Positions 22,797-33,900 of a stretch of 64,000 nt of DNA are shown here, one piece after another (positions within the stretch are counted from its first letter, which is position 1; each line of letters opens with the position of its first letter). The notes beneath the pieces are model-generated. The model searched no databases, was not told the DNA's origin, and saw nothing but the letters and a program-made list of their open reading frames with translations. Made by a program: the position numbers and the translations under genes. This DNA is from Mariannaea sp. PMI_226 (lineage: Eukaryota > Ascomycota > Sordariomycetes > Hypocreales > Nectriaceae), in NCBI GenBank assembly GCA_024336345.1, contig JANFOG010000006.1, positions 1,798,001-1,862,000 of the forward strand, read 5' to 3'.

Positions 22797-24417
22797 TTTT
22801 GTCTTCTGGACTTTTTGAATGGGTATCACAGAACTCAGTTGTAATGAATGGACAGGAGCTTCAAACTCGGAGTCTTGAAATAGATTTGGGGAGAGATCCA
22901 ACAATCCTTATAACCAGAAACCCACATAGAGGGCGGGGAGTTCTGATGCTACGTTTTGACAGGTTCTTATTAACTCTAAAGGTCTAGCTTCACCATGCTT
23001 CTTCCAATAGAACTCACAGATGGCCGTTGTATAACCCACGGGGGTGAGATTCTGCCCGTCACCGAATGGAGACGTTCCAAGGTGAGCAATGCACGGATGG
23101 CGTAAAACCGCCGGCAAAGGGCCGAAGATAATCCGGTATCCATTTCTTTTTCCTTGTCAAGAATACCTTGGCCAGGATGGAAGTTCGGTGGGCTCTCGAG
23201 CTGCCTAGGTACCCAATCTGATACACGACTATGTACCTGCCTTAGTGCAGTAGTCATTTTATAAAACTAGATAAATAAGCTGACTACTATTTATTCTATC
23301 AAAAGTATATAGTTGGCATTTTATTTATCTCGAGGTTGACATCGCATACCTACCTAAAGCATAGTTCATGCAGAGGCTGGCGAACAAAGTTGAAGGTAGC
23401 ATTACCACAAAGAAACTAGAGAAGAAAAAGAGTTAAAAAATATTACATAAGTAGTAAGTTTTTTTTTTCGTTTAATTTCGATTTAAATAATTTCTTCATA
23501 ATTTCTCATGTTTTGTTTCGAATGTAGTTAGTTGAGATTATTTAGACTTGATGACTGTTGAGAGGGTTGAGAGATCCTGCTAAACGGTGTTTGATAGCTA
23601 AACCCTGGTTCGCTGGGATAACTGCAAAATGCAGACCTGCTTTTAGGTACACCCAATGGAGATTGATTGTACAAAAACACTAACCACCTAATCTGCACAC
23701 TATTCAACAACGAATCAACATTAGAAAGTTCGGGTGATGCTGCAGCACTTGACTCACTCTGCCGAGGGTATCCATCCGCCGCCAAACCAGGTTGCCGGGG
23801 TCAATTGGTGACATCACATCACTCACCCACCTCCCAAAGCCAAATTGAACTCATAACACATAAGACTCCCGTATGTTACCCGCATGTTACCCCTCTGGAG
23901 ACAGGAGATAAATGAACCTCTGTTACCGTAGCACATACTTTTCGGTTTTGATTTGTAATTAGTTCCGCAGCTGTCATGTCAAGTAACCAATCCAGCTGCT
24001 GAACTTGCCAACAAAGGGCGCCAGCAAAGCCCCCCGTCTCCACCGCAAAAAGTATTTTGGTGATTTGGGGTTGCCGACCACCAGCTGAAAGGAGAAGCCG
24101 GAGGACCTTTGGACGCATCTCACTGGCTGGACGCCGGTGCGGATCTCGCAAACGACTCGTAGGCGACCACCCGGACAAGTCCGTCCAAGGGCGCACTATG
24201 ATACGCAGTCATCAATAAAACGGCCTGCCCACCTCCGCACCGCCCTCCTTCGGGCGCCAGTGTTAGGCATATTTTCCAAGGGTCGTCGAGTTTCTACAGG
24301 ATATATAAACTTAACCTGTTTAACGTTGCTTTTCAGCAGGAAGAAAGGAAAAGGAAAAGGGGAGAAAAAAAAGAACAAAAACAGGAAAGACAAAGTCACC
24401 AGGCCAAAACACCCAAA
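22797..24417. other. Divergent intergenic region, 1.6 kb
   Basis: AT-rich at about 23240-23540, with no convincing coding frame. The right end holds the aminotransferase promoter with a TATA-like box. Confidence 0.45.
24301..24309 (+). promoter_or_regulatory. TATA-like box of the aminotransferase gene
   Basis: ATATATAAA lies 117 bases before the ATG at 24418, followed by a purine-rich leader. Position and sequence suit a core promoter; no experimental support. Confidence 0.45.
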
Positions 24418-25698
24418 ATGACAATCTCACAGCGTGCCCAGTTCGTGGAGTCCGCCATCAAGGGTCTCCTCATGTGGGAGGTTATCAACAACATCTGGGA
24501 CCCCGAAACCAACCCTGATGGCATTCTGAGTCTCGGCGTGGCGGAGAACACGCTCATGCACGACACTCTTTCCAAGCATATCCACCAAAACATGGCTCTC
24601 TCCAACGTGGCCTTCACTTATGGCGACGGCGTTACTGGCACCAAGCGACTCAGGGCCGCCGTTGGCCGTTTCCTCACCAAGCATCTCAAGACAGCGAATC
24701 CCATTGAGGCTTCTCATGTCACCATGACCAACGGATGCAGCGCTGCCATTGAGCATATGTCATGGGCATTGGCCAACCCTGGCGAGGCATTCCTTCTCGG
24801 CCAGCCCTACTACGGCACATTCCCTCCCGATGTGTGCACAAGACCCGGTTCCCAGCTGCTACCCGTCCCTTTCCATGATGCTGATCCCCTGGGAGAGGAC
24901 GCCGTCGAGAAGTACGAAAAGGTCATCCTGGAGGCTCAGGCCAAAGGCACCAAGGTTGCCGGTCTGATCCTCTGCCACCCCCACAACCCCCTGGGTCGCT
25001 GCTATCCTCGCAGTGTCCTGATCCGCCTGATGGAGCTGTGCGAGAAATACAAGGTCCATTTCATCAGCGACGAGATCTATGCCCTATCAGTATTCGAAAA
25101 CAAGGTCGACACCGAGCCTGCCCCGGTTCCCTTTGAGTCTGTCTTATCCATCGACCCCAAGGGAATCATTGACCCCTCCAGGGTGCATGTTCTCTGGGGC
25201 ATGTCCAAGGACTTTGGAGCCAATGGTATCCGAGTTGGAACCATCATCTCCCAGGCCAACCCCGCGCTGCATACTGCTATCATTGGCGTAGGCCTGTACA
25301 GCTCAGTGTCGTCCATCTCTGACCACGTCACCGCCAACATTCTAGAGGATGATGCTTGGGTCGAGTCCTACATGGCTGAAAACCAGAAGAAGCTGTCCCA
25401 GCAGCACGAGAAGGTGGCAAAATGGGCAAAGGAAAACAAAATTACTTACCAGGCCGGTGTCAACGCCACATTCTTCCTGTGGGTTGACCTGGGTACGGTC
25501 TACAAGTCACGCCACACCGTTGGCGAGGACGAGGACGTTTCAGACGCCATCACCAAGGCCTTGATGGCCAACAAGGTCTTCCTGGCCTCTGGAAAGGAGT
25601 TCGGTTCTGAGAAGCCCGGGTGGTTCAGAATCGTCTTCTCCCACAATAATGCATTCCTTGATGAGGGACTGAAGCGAATTACCGCAGCGTTGGCCTGA
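24418..25698 (+). CDS. PLP-dependent class I/II aminotransferase (ACC-synthase-like)
   Basis: Fold-type I PLP enzyme, 426 aa, single exon with strong C-biased codon use. Visible motifs are LSLGVAEN near the start, TYGDGVTGTKRLRAAV, QPYYGTFPPD, HNPLG (189-193), SDEIYA with D218 and Y221 contacting the cofactor, GMSKDFGANGIRVG with the Schiff-base lysine K264, and GWFRIVF with the carboxylate-binding R404. Order and spacing resemble the 1-aminocyclopropane-1-carboxylate synthase/GliI-like branch common in fungi. The actual substrate cannot be read from sequence; true ACC synthase activity is only one option. No tailoring or synthase genes lie nearby, so there is no sign of a metabolite cluster. 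A TATA-like box lies 117 bases upstream. Confidence 0.87.
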   Translation: MTISQRAQFVESAIKGLLMWEVINNIWDPETNPDGILSLGVAENTLMHDTLSKHIHQNMALSNVAFTYGDGVTGTKRLRAAVGRFLTKHLKTANPIEASHVTMTNGCSAAIEHMSWALANPGEAFLLGQPYYGTFPPDVCTRPGSQLLPVPFHDADPLGEDAVEKYEKVILEAQAKGTKVAGLILCHPHNPLGRCYPRSVLIRLMELCEKYKVHFISDEIYALSVFENKVDTEPAPVPFESVLSIDPKGIIDPSRVHVLWGMSKDFGANGIRVGTIISQANPALHTAIIGVGLYSSVSSISDHVTANILEDDAWVESYMAENQKKLSQQHEKVAKWAKENKITYQAGVNATFFLWVDLGTVYKSRHTVGEDEDVSDAITKALMANKVFLASGKEFGSEKPGWFRIVFSHNNAFLDEGLKRITAALA

Positions 25699-26140
25699 GT
25701 GAGAGAGACGGGTGCTCTCGAGGATTGGTAATGCTAGAAATTTTGATGTAATGGAGTTTAGAATATCGCACGACTTGACGAAATGGAATTTTTTTTTACC
25801 TTAACATAGCGATTCACTAAACCAGGCAAACCTCGAAGCATTTGATGTGTGTCGCCTACTTTGCTGAAGCTGGAGAATTAGGAACGTGATAACTGAACGT
25901 AATATGATACTGTATGCCCGATCTCAGCACACCCAATTGGAGAAGTTCGCAGTAATCTTTTTTTTTTTTTTTTTTTCAAATTTCGTTTCGATTTCGTGCA
26001 AGAGGGGCTCGTTGGAGTTTTATTCTTGCGGTGATAAAACAATCAATAAGTCTTTCATTATGATAAGGCTCGGCGAACTGCAGAAAGGAAACCATGGGTT
26101 CTATGCGTGTCTACCCCGTCGACCAGCTCAACACTTTCTA
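25699..26140. other. Intergenic region with a 19-T run
   Basis: 442 bases after the aminotransferase stop. Contains an uninterrupted T run at 25958-25976. No gene recognised. Confidence 0.5.
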
Positions 26141-26850
26141 TTAAGAACTCTTCATCTTCCTCCTAATGTCTTTGAGCCAACTTCGTACACAATCTAAAAC
26201 CCTTGGTTCCGAAGCAGTCCGTTGTTGTTGCTGGAATGCCTTCACCTCCGCCATATGATCTATGATTTTTTGAATTAAAACTCTGGTCTCGTTCTCCGGA
26301 AGGTTTGCCAGGTCACCGCAGCTTCCATGTAGTGAATAAATCTGCCAAATGGAGGTCCTTGGCCTTTAGCTGGGTCAAGTGAGGCATCCCCCCTCACAAG
26401 TAATCCCCAAATTAAGCTTTGCAGCTTGTAATTCCTTCACTCGAGACGCCATGGTTGAAAATCCCATAGAATGCAGATTTCCCCTCCCGGGATTGGAAGG
26501 TCAAATTTTTCAACCAGATAGTCAGCGTACAATGCTGCCTCCCACCGGAAACGAATCATCGCTGCGATCTCATCCAGCTCTTCGGTTGGTAGCTGCTTTT
26601 CTTTTGCACGCAAGAGCATGCCGCCCACCAAAGGACCGAAGCCACAGTGCCAATCTCCAGGACAGGTTTGCAGGAAAAGCTCTGCCATATCAGACACGCG
26701 GTTTTGGCAAATGCTCCTTGTCATCTCATCCATCAGTGCTTCACTGCGAGTTTTCGATGGTCCAGCAGACCCTTGAGATGATGGATTGCTTGGATCTGGG
26801 TCTATATTCGGCTTATCTTGAGCAGACCGGTGTGTGACAAAGGGATCCTA
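26141..26850 (-). pseudogene. Decayed C-terminal fragment, likely of a fungal regulator
   Basis: On the minus strand a coding-like segment begins after an acceptor-like CTACTAG (26849-26855 area) with DPFVTHRSAQDKP and runs through CGFGPLVGGMLLRAKEKQL, EIAAMIRFRWEAALYADYL and VEKFDLPIPGGEICILWDF. A TGA then interrupts after FQPWRLE (near 26436), but the same frame continues with GPPFGRFIHYMEAAVTW. At about 26325 the frame shifts and continues as GDLANLPENETRVLIQKII, then RVLDCVRSWLKDIRRKM and a stop at 26141. One stop and one frameshift in otherwise protein-like sequence indicate a pseudogene; the shift looks like a deletion of about 10 bases at GGTGACCTGG. It resembles C-terminal ends of fungal transcription-factor-like proteins, but the family is not certain. 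No N-terminal half was found upstream. Confidence 0.6.
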
Positions 26851-26985
26851 GTAGGCCTGGTCCAGGAATCACCCCCATGGTCGTTCTGCGCTCTGAATGT
26901 GAGACAGATGTGATTTGGACACATACAGAATTTCATCCCCATTTCGATTATTTGGAACTAAACGGCTGTGAAGTAGGTAGCAACA

Positions 26986-27090
26986 CCATGAATCACTGAG
27001 ATGTGTGATAACTGTGAATCATAGGGATATGTGGTAACCATGAATCACTGAGATGTGCAGTAACGGTGAGCATTAGAAACAAGTGGGCAA
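26986..27090. repeat. 26-bp tandem repeat, about four units
   Basis: Three 26-base units are adjacent at 26986-27011, 27012-27037 and 27038-27063. Units 1 and 3 are nearly identical (CCATGAATCACTGAGATGTG then a variable TGA/CAG and TAA); unit 2 differs at several positions (CTGTGAATCATAGGGATATG). A decayed fourth unit of 27 bases follows at 27064-27090. No coding frame uses it. Confidence 0.8.
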
Positions 27091-28258
27091 CTGCAGTGCT
27101 TTATACCTACCTACTGGACAATGATAGAGTTCTTCATTGTGCAATGTTCTGGGCAAAATCTTAAGAATAAACCTTCCATTGACTCACTGTTTATGAAGAC
27201 AAAATCAAAGTTTTAGAAAGTTCTTCTTGCCTTTTGGATCTAAATTACCTCTTAGTCACTGACCGATTTTTGAAGGAGTTTCTCCAAATATGGACCGAAT
27301 AAAACAATACCACACCCATTATTACAACAAAGCGAAGAAGACCAGTATCAGGTCGAATAGGCGTTTTTTTATGTTGATGGTTATCCTTGGGAATGGTTGC
27401 TGCACGATTGTGGTCAGCAATTGCTGCCATTTGGCAAGGCAACTTATGGGTTGAAAAGGGAAGAGTTTATCCATCCAATTATCTAGAAGCTAACTGGGAA
27501 GATAATTAATGTCTCCTCACGTGCTATGATTGTGGCCTTGACATTTATGAGGAAAAAGAAACAGAAAGGGAGCAGAGGACCGGCACCAATGTTCTCGTTG
27601 CCGCTCAAGGTAAACTACGGAAGCCCTTCGTAATCCAATCACAGGAGCCTTCCCGGTAATGTGGTAACTTGGTTGCGTCCTCCCGACGCCACTGATTATT
27701 AGCCACACCACCAAAACTAGAGAGGAGCATTTTACCCCAAACCCGAGCTTTATGGCTACTGAGGATCGGCCGACGGTGCCCGTCCCATCCCATCCCATCT
27801 CATCCTCCAGTTATCCAACGACGTGTGCTAACCTATTTAGAGGGAGTGGCGAAACCTTGCTCCAGCTCCATTGATACAATCTCAACCTATCTCACAATGG
27901 CTTTCTCGTTTTTCCTTGTGAAGGGACAGCTTTCTCATTCTATTCGCCTTCTGTAGGCCGAGTTGCTAACGGCAATAGTCCGCAATTGGCCATTTTTATG
28001 TACCCCCGCCCTGGGCATATACCTCATATCTGCCGATGTGTATTCAAGGCGATCCCCATCACCCTAAGGTTGTAAAGATAGTTTGTGAGAAACATCGTCA
28101 TTCCAAGGCATAAGACCAATCTAACCATAAGGATCAGACTGCTTAAGCGAGTATAGTAATCAATATTGCGTACTCTTCGATGGGTCGGTGTCTAGCATCA
28201 CGCTGTGCCTATAGTCATGTTGCCATCTTCAGTATTAGTGATCAGAATCGCCGCGCTC

Positions 28259-28285
28259 GTGTGTGTGTGTGTGTGTGTGTGTGTG
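28259..28285. repeat. (GT)n microsatellite
   Basis: 27 uninterrupted bases of alternating G and T (13.5 units). Simple-sequence repeat, probably length-polymorphic. Confidence 0.95.
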
Positions 28286-28738
28286 GAAGCTAGACCGGAG
28301 CATTTTTTCCCAACCGAGCCGCTTCTAGTTGTTCTGCTAGCTTTGCTATAAGCTACCATTCAACCTTGGTTGTGGGCGGGCGTGGCGGCAGCTTGGTCCA
28401 ATGGCTTTCCTCTCCAAAGGGTGGGGAAAGCAAAACCTTTTGGCCACCGCCGTGGGAGGATGACACTCACCACACCTGCTAAGCTATATAATGGTGTCTG
28501 CACATTGGTGCTGCCATGCGTACTTTTATCAATTCTAGGTAATTATATAGCTTGGCATGCCATTGAAAGATTGGCCATGAGTTAAATAGGGAATTCTAGA
28601 ATACTAATCACGGGCCGATGGAGGTCATGATCTTTATTTCATAATTCAGCTTTGCCCCGCGCCGTTCTGAATGATTCCAGTCTCCTAGCTGCTTGCTTGA
28701 ATGGATAACAATGTTAGCAACGGGCATTTTGAATCGTC

Positions 28739-30285
28739 ATGTCATCTAACCCAGCGAATACGCCCATGTTGCCTCCACCCTCTGGAAGGACTTCTGATTT
28801 TGCAGGGCAAAGTTCCCTTCAGAAAGTTATAATCGCAGTATTTACGGTGACTCTCGTGCTGGCAACTAGTTTCCTGGCTATCCGTCTATATTCCGCAATA
28901 GAGATTATCAGGCAATTTGGTCTTAGTGATGGTCAGTATATCATGTCAGCCTGGATGCCAATACGGATTCGTTTGCTCAATGTTTCTTCTATAGCCCTAA
29001 TAATATTGGCGTGGATGTCGTCTATTTCTTTGACGGTCCTTGTATTTATAGGTACGTCACCGTGCAAAATTGTCTCTACCAGCATAAACTGATAGTTCAT
29101 CAGCTTTCAGAGGAGGATATGCAAAGCATTTATGGGATGTCTCGCAGGCCCAGTTTCCACTCCTTCTTCCAGTATGCCACGCCCTATCCCCCTTTCTCCC
29201 CTTCGGTCGGAAAACCATCACATTCCCTTCAAGTTTATTAGAAGGCAAGAGTTGACGTAGGTCCTATAGCCGACCCCAGGACTTCTTGTAAGCTATGTCG
29301 CCGGAAGCTTGTTTACTAAACTCGCCTTGCTCGTCTACTTTCGACGCCTTAATCCCTCCCGGATCTTCCAGTGGTGCGTCTATGCATTGGCAACGGTAAT
29401 CACCGCCTGGAACATCACTTACATGGTCATACTCCTCTGGGCCCCCACGTGTAACTACAAGGCATCCAACAGCAGCTGTGTGAATCACATTGCTGTAGCT
29501 CAGGCTGTATTGAATGTAGTTTTCGACCTCATTCTTATCCTTATGCCCATCCCGACAATCTTTTCTCTCAAGTTACCACGGCGACAAAAAATGATTATTT
29601 GCTCGATATTAGCGATTGGATCAGGGTAAGATCTCTTAGTTCTCCGTGTCTCCTCCCCTTGTCTACAACTACGAAAGTCGTCTGGTATTTTGCGTACGAT
29701 TACGAAAGCTGTCGTCCAGTATCTGCTTCTAGCGTTGACATTCTCCTAATTAGGGCCATTATCGCCGCCTGTATCCGAATATACTACGCCAAGGCCTTGG
29801 GCGTTGATCGAGATGTGACATGGACACAGGGAAAACTTGTGCTCTGGACATCGATCGAGGTAAACTTGGCCATCGTATGCAATTGCGCAGTGCTACTGCG
29901 ACCTTTTATACGTCGGCATTTCCGTTGGCTTTCTGTCCCTAGGCTGCAAAGGAAGGAGAAGGGAGAAAGGAGCAAGAGGATCTTCATAGCGGCGAAGAGT
30001 ATAGGAGGACACGCCATGCCACCGCTACATGGAGAGTTGCCAACGAGCCAGAATAGGGAGTACAGTTCGGCAGACGCACCGAGGGCAGTCCACATCACGG
30101 ATGGAGGTTCGGTTGAGAGAAATTCCCGTTTGATCTTGGGAAGTTGGGAAAATGCGGACCTAATCGCCTCAGGCAGGGTGATGTCGACACATGCGGAGGC
30201 AAAGGATGATGCGAAGGTGTTGGAGTACGACAAATTAAATACTGGGACTTCAACGTGCTGCACAGCAGGGAGTGAACAAGTGTAG
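28739..30285 (+). CDS. SAT4-family rhodopsin-domain integral membrane protein
   Basis: Fungal seven-helix-type membrane protein of the SAT4/rhodopsin-domain family, which includes PTH11-like candidate receptors. Proposed exons are 28739-28931, 28995-29051, 29116-29171, 29270-29625 and 29754-30285 (397 aa). Family signatures only appear after splicing: QFGLSD-ALIILAWM, then GYAKHLWDVSQAQFPLLLP, SLFTKLALLVYFRRLNPSR, a helix ending LILILMPIPTIFSLKLPRRQK, and AIGSG-AIIAACIRIYYAK, then WTSIEVNLAIVCNCAVLLRPFIRR. The cytosolic C-terminal tail is charged and Ser-rich. Exon 3 may instead start at 29113; both keep the frame. Intron 4 is 128 nt and intron 3 is 98 nt. Ligand and function are unknown; most family members are uncharacterised. 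It lies next to a gene-poor stretch. Confidence 0.78.
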
Positions 30286-30958
30286 AGTTGATAAGCGATT
30301 ATTGACACAACCGACAACGCGTTTGTCGCAAGAAATCTCTACATTGAACTTGATAATCTGTAATGGATGGGAGAAGATAGACACAGCATATATATTACGA
30401 GAGAATGAAGAAACGGGCTAGAAAGAGTAAAGGGAGCGAAAATTCGAGATAATAAGTTCAATAAAGTATTGTTATATATATACCTGTAGGATATATCCAG
30501 GAGAGGCTTACAGGAGCTACTTTATCGTATTTGCTAATCTCTTTCTAATTATATAATGAAAGAGAAAATGTATTAGTGCTTTTATAGACGATTATTATTC
30601 ATCTCATAGTATACCACAAATTCCAATTCTCTTTAAGAAAGGTAAATATATAGGTTGTAGCCCATAAGGAAGGGATAATATACCTAGTCACTCATATACA
30701 AGCTCAAGCTACAAATTATGAATCAAGAAGTTTTTTTTCCCTAGTCTTTGTTGTACCCCATCTGCTTGAGGTTCTGCCTGCGGCGGGACATCACACAGTG
30801 AGAGAATAATAGCCATCACAGTCACAAAGAGCTTGCACAAATATGCTGAAAATTATGCCTTCGTAATCATTCCTGCTCATTAGTTCGAGCGTCATATTTC
30901 TACGTAATATTTTCTGCGTGGCCTCTCCCACGCCGTCCCACCTTCATACCTCTAGAGG
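30286..30958. other. AT-rich convergent intergenic region
   Basis: 673 bases, markedly AT-rich with many TATA/ATAT stretches, between convergent gene ends. Nothing else seen. Confidence 0.5.
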
Positions 30959-33900
30959 CTAGACCATGCGCGTTTGCAGCTGGCTATTCTCTTCTCGCAG
31001 GCTCTTCAATTGCCTATCAAACTCCTTGTTCACCCAGTCCCAGTACGGGGGCCATCCGCCTGCAGCACCAACGTGGCTAGCCTGTGCTCCAGCATTGCCC
31101 GTAAGCGCCTTCATCTTCTCGCCCAGGAGGAATGTCACTCGAAGGACACTCTTGTTTGCTTCCTCTTGCTTCTCAATCTCCTGCTTGACAGCCGAGTCCT
31201 TAAGCTTGGACGAGAGCACAGAGCGATACGCTTCCGCAATGGGGTCGAGGCGTCGGATCGTCTCGTCGGGATCAATTACAATCAGCTTAGTCACCATCAA
31301 ATTGCAGAGCTGGCGGATATCGTTGTCATCCTTAAGGCCTGCGACCACGCGATCATAGAAATCGATGTTGCTGATCCGGCTGAAAGCAATCTCCATCAGC
31401 GCGTAAAGAGTCTCATATGCGCTCTGTTCCTTGTTAGTTTCCCGTCACCAGCTATATGGAGTCATGCTTTGCTTCTTACCTTGCGGACCTCGAGTCCATC
31501 GTCCACAATGTGCCTAAACGGCCCCAACTGAACTTCTCTGATTAACTCCTTTTTAATGACCGACTCCTTCAATACAAATGGCATCAACTCGCCCAGGTGT
31601 GGGTGAATTTGGTCAGGCTTGTTTCGTGCAGCCGCTGTGAGCGTCGTCATTGCCAGTCTGCGAATATCCATATCCGAATCTTGCAGCATTACCAGCAACA
31701 TGTCAATGAGCACATTTCGAAGAAGAGCATCGAATGCCTCCTCACTCTCCGGCAAGGTATAACGGACAGCCTGGACAGCCATACCGCGAACACCCGGAGA
31801 CTGGTCCCTTAGAAGCGTCTACGTCTCTAGTTAGCATACTTCGCAAAAAAACGGAAGACCCAGGGCTAGGCATACCTGAAGACGAGGCATGAAGACAGTA
31901 GGATCTAAAATCACCAGTCGTCCAGCACACTCAGCGCATACTACTTTGTTGTCGGCATTGTCAGATGCCTTGAGAAGCTCGTCCCAGATGGCTGGAGCAT
32001 AATTCCGTAGCTCAGTGGACTGCGTTGAAATGGATTGCAGAATCTCCTTGATAGACTGAATAAGCAGATATTGTGTGTTTCCTCCCTTCTCCATAGCCTT
32101 GATGATAAGGGGGAGGAATTCAGGCACGTTTCCGGAACCTGCCCTGCCCAAAGCGATCGCAGCAGACAAGGACACTTTGTCAGGCTCCCCATGGAATTGG
32201 TCTAGGAAGATCTCGGGGGAAAGAGGGGATTTGGGTCCAAGTCTCATTGCGGCCTCACCCAGAACTGCGAGTGCAAGGCTGACCCGAGCGTCGTCACTAG
32301 TCTTGGCGCTCGTTTTAAGCTCCGACACGAAGCTCTCAAGCTTGACACCTGAGGATTCACCTCCAGTTACGAGCAGGGTTCCTATAACCTGGCCGACAAC
32401 AACTGGGTCGCCCGCGACACTGACGTCCTTCAGTAAGCCCTGCATAAGCGTCTGTCCGGCACCGCTTTCGCCAATCGCACTGATCAGCACCAGCAGTTGT
32501 TCCAATACGATACTGGCATAATGAGACTTCAGAAGGTCGCAGATAGATGTGATCATTTCCTCAGTGACGACGATATCCGGTCGTTCGGGAACAACACGAG
32601 CTAGGATGAGCAGAGTAGGTCCAAGGAGATGCGTATCGGTGTTAGTGATTACTGGCATCAGAGCTGACACAATGCCCTCAATTGTTGCTGGCTCCAATTG
32701 ACCCTTAGCGGCATTTGAGAGTACCAAGTGTTTGAGTGCCATTATGCTAGAACCTCGCAGAGCTCTGTTGGCTTTCCGTAACTGAGAAGAGAGTTCCAAT
32801 GCAACTTCTTGAATCCATTCCTTCTCAAGTTGGCCAGCACTTTTTGCGAATGCGGAAACATTGTCAATTGCACGTACAGCTGCAAGGCGAGTGGTCTCGT
32901 TCTTCAATCGCTCTTGTAGAACAGCAAGCGCATCCTTGCGCTTGTCAGTCGTGAGCATGTTGGCGCCCTCAGCCCCAGAGGTTCGAGAAATAAGCACTCC
33001 AAGGGCGTGGATAGCCCGCTGGCGAACCTCGGCGTCGGCGTCATTTGCAGAAGCTCGGTCAAGGATGACAGTATAAAGCTTGTTAAGCTCGTCCTTGTAT
33101 TTGGGCCCTGCGTTTTTGGACCTTGGAGGTGTAATTGCCTTGACAAGCTCCTCGCTGGTGCGGATTGCTTCGCTTGAGATCTTATAAAAGCGGTCGTGAA
33201 CAGCAGAAGTCACTCCAGTAACGATCTTGGTCAAATAGGGCTGGAGAATGCTCGAGGAGTGTGTTTTAGAAATGTCACTGACGAGCTTCAACGCGGTCAC
33301 CCGAAGGGTACTGGGTGTGGCTGATGAAGGACCACCAGCAGAAGCCAGGGACGAAACCGTACCCGAACCAGTGGGCTTGATTGCTTCGATGATAGGGCCA
33401 ATCACTTCGTCAAAATATTCAGCGAGACCACCGTGTTGCACCGAAACGATGTCGTCGATAAGGCTGATGACGGCTTGCTTTGTCGGGATCGTTTTGCCCT
33501 TGAGCTGCTTCGTGATCGCCTTGACGATCTGGGGCGTCAGACGCGCCAGGTCAGCTCGAGGCCCAGTATTGGGGATTTTGGCGAGGACTGGTGATGTCAA
33601 GCCGGTACCAGACATGAATTGAGATACTGTTCCACCTCCGCCGCTACTCTGGCGTCTTCGCTTGCGACTGATAGGCACTCGGTATTCAGTTTCTGGCTCA
33701 TAATCATCAAGTGTTAGGTCAGGAGTTTCAATTCCTTCTCCAGTCTTTCGTACTAGCAAAGAGAGTGCAGAGATAACCTCAAGTCGAACATTCTCCTCTC
33801 TCTCGTCGATTCGCTTAATGAGAACGGGTGCTGCCTGCTTGTACAAGACACCGTTGTCAAGGAGGTCGCCGCTGCCACGAGTTGAGACAAGTGTGTAAAT

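Larger units (their letters stand above)
26851..28738. other. Gene-poor region, 1.9 kb
   Basis: Holds a 26-bp tandem repeat and a GT microsatellite (listed separately). A short frame with one hydrophobic segment at 27245-27430 on the minus strand is not supported enough to call. No other gene recognised. Confidence 0.5.

Noticed and set aside
24196..25698. A secondary-metabolite cluster around the aminotransferase
   Set aside because: No synthase, transporter or tailoring enzyme is adjacent; the flanking genes are a regulator with a broken frame, a UPF0303 protein and a pseudogene fragment.
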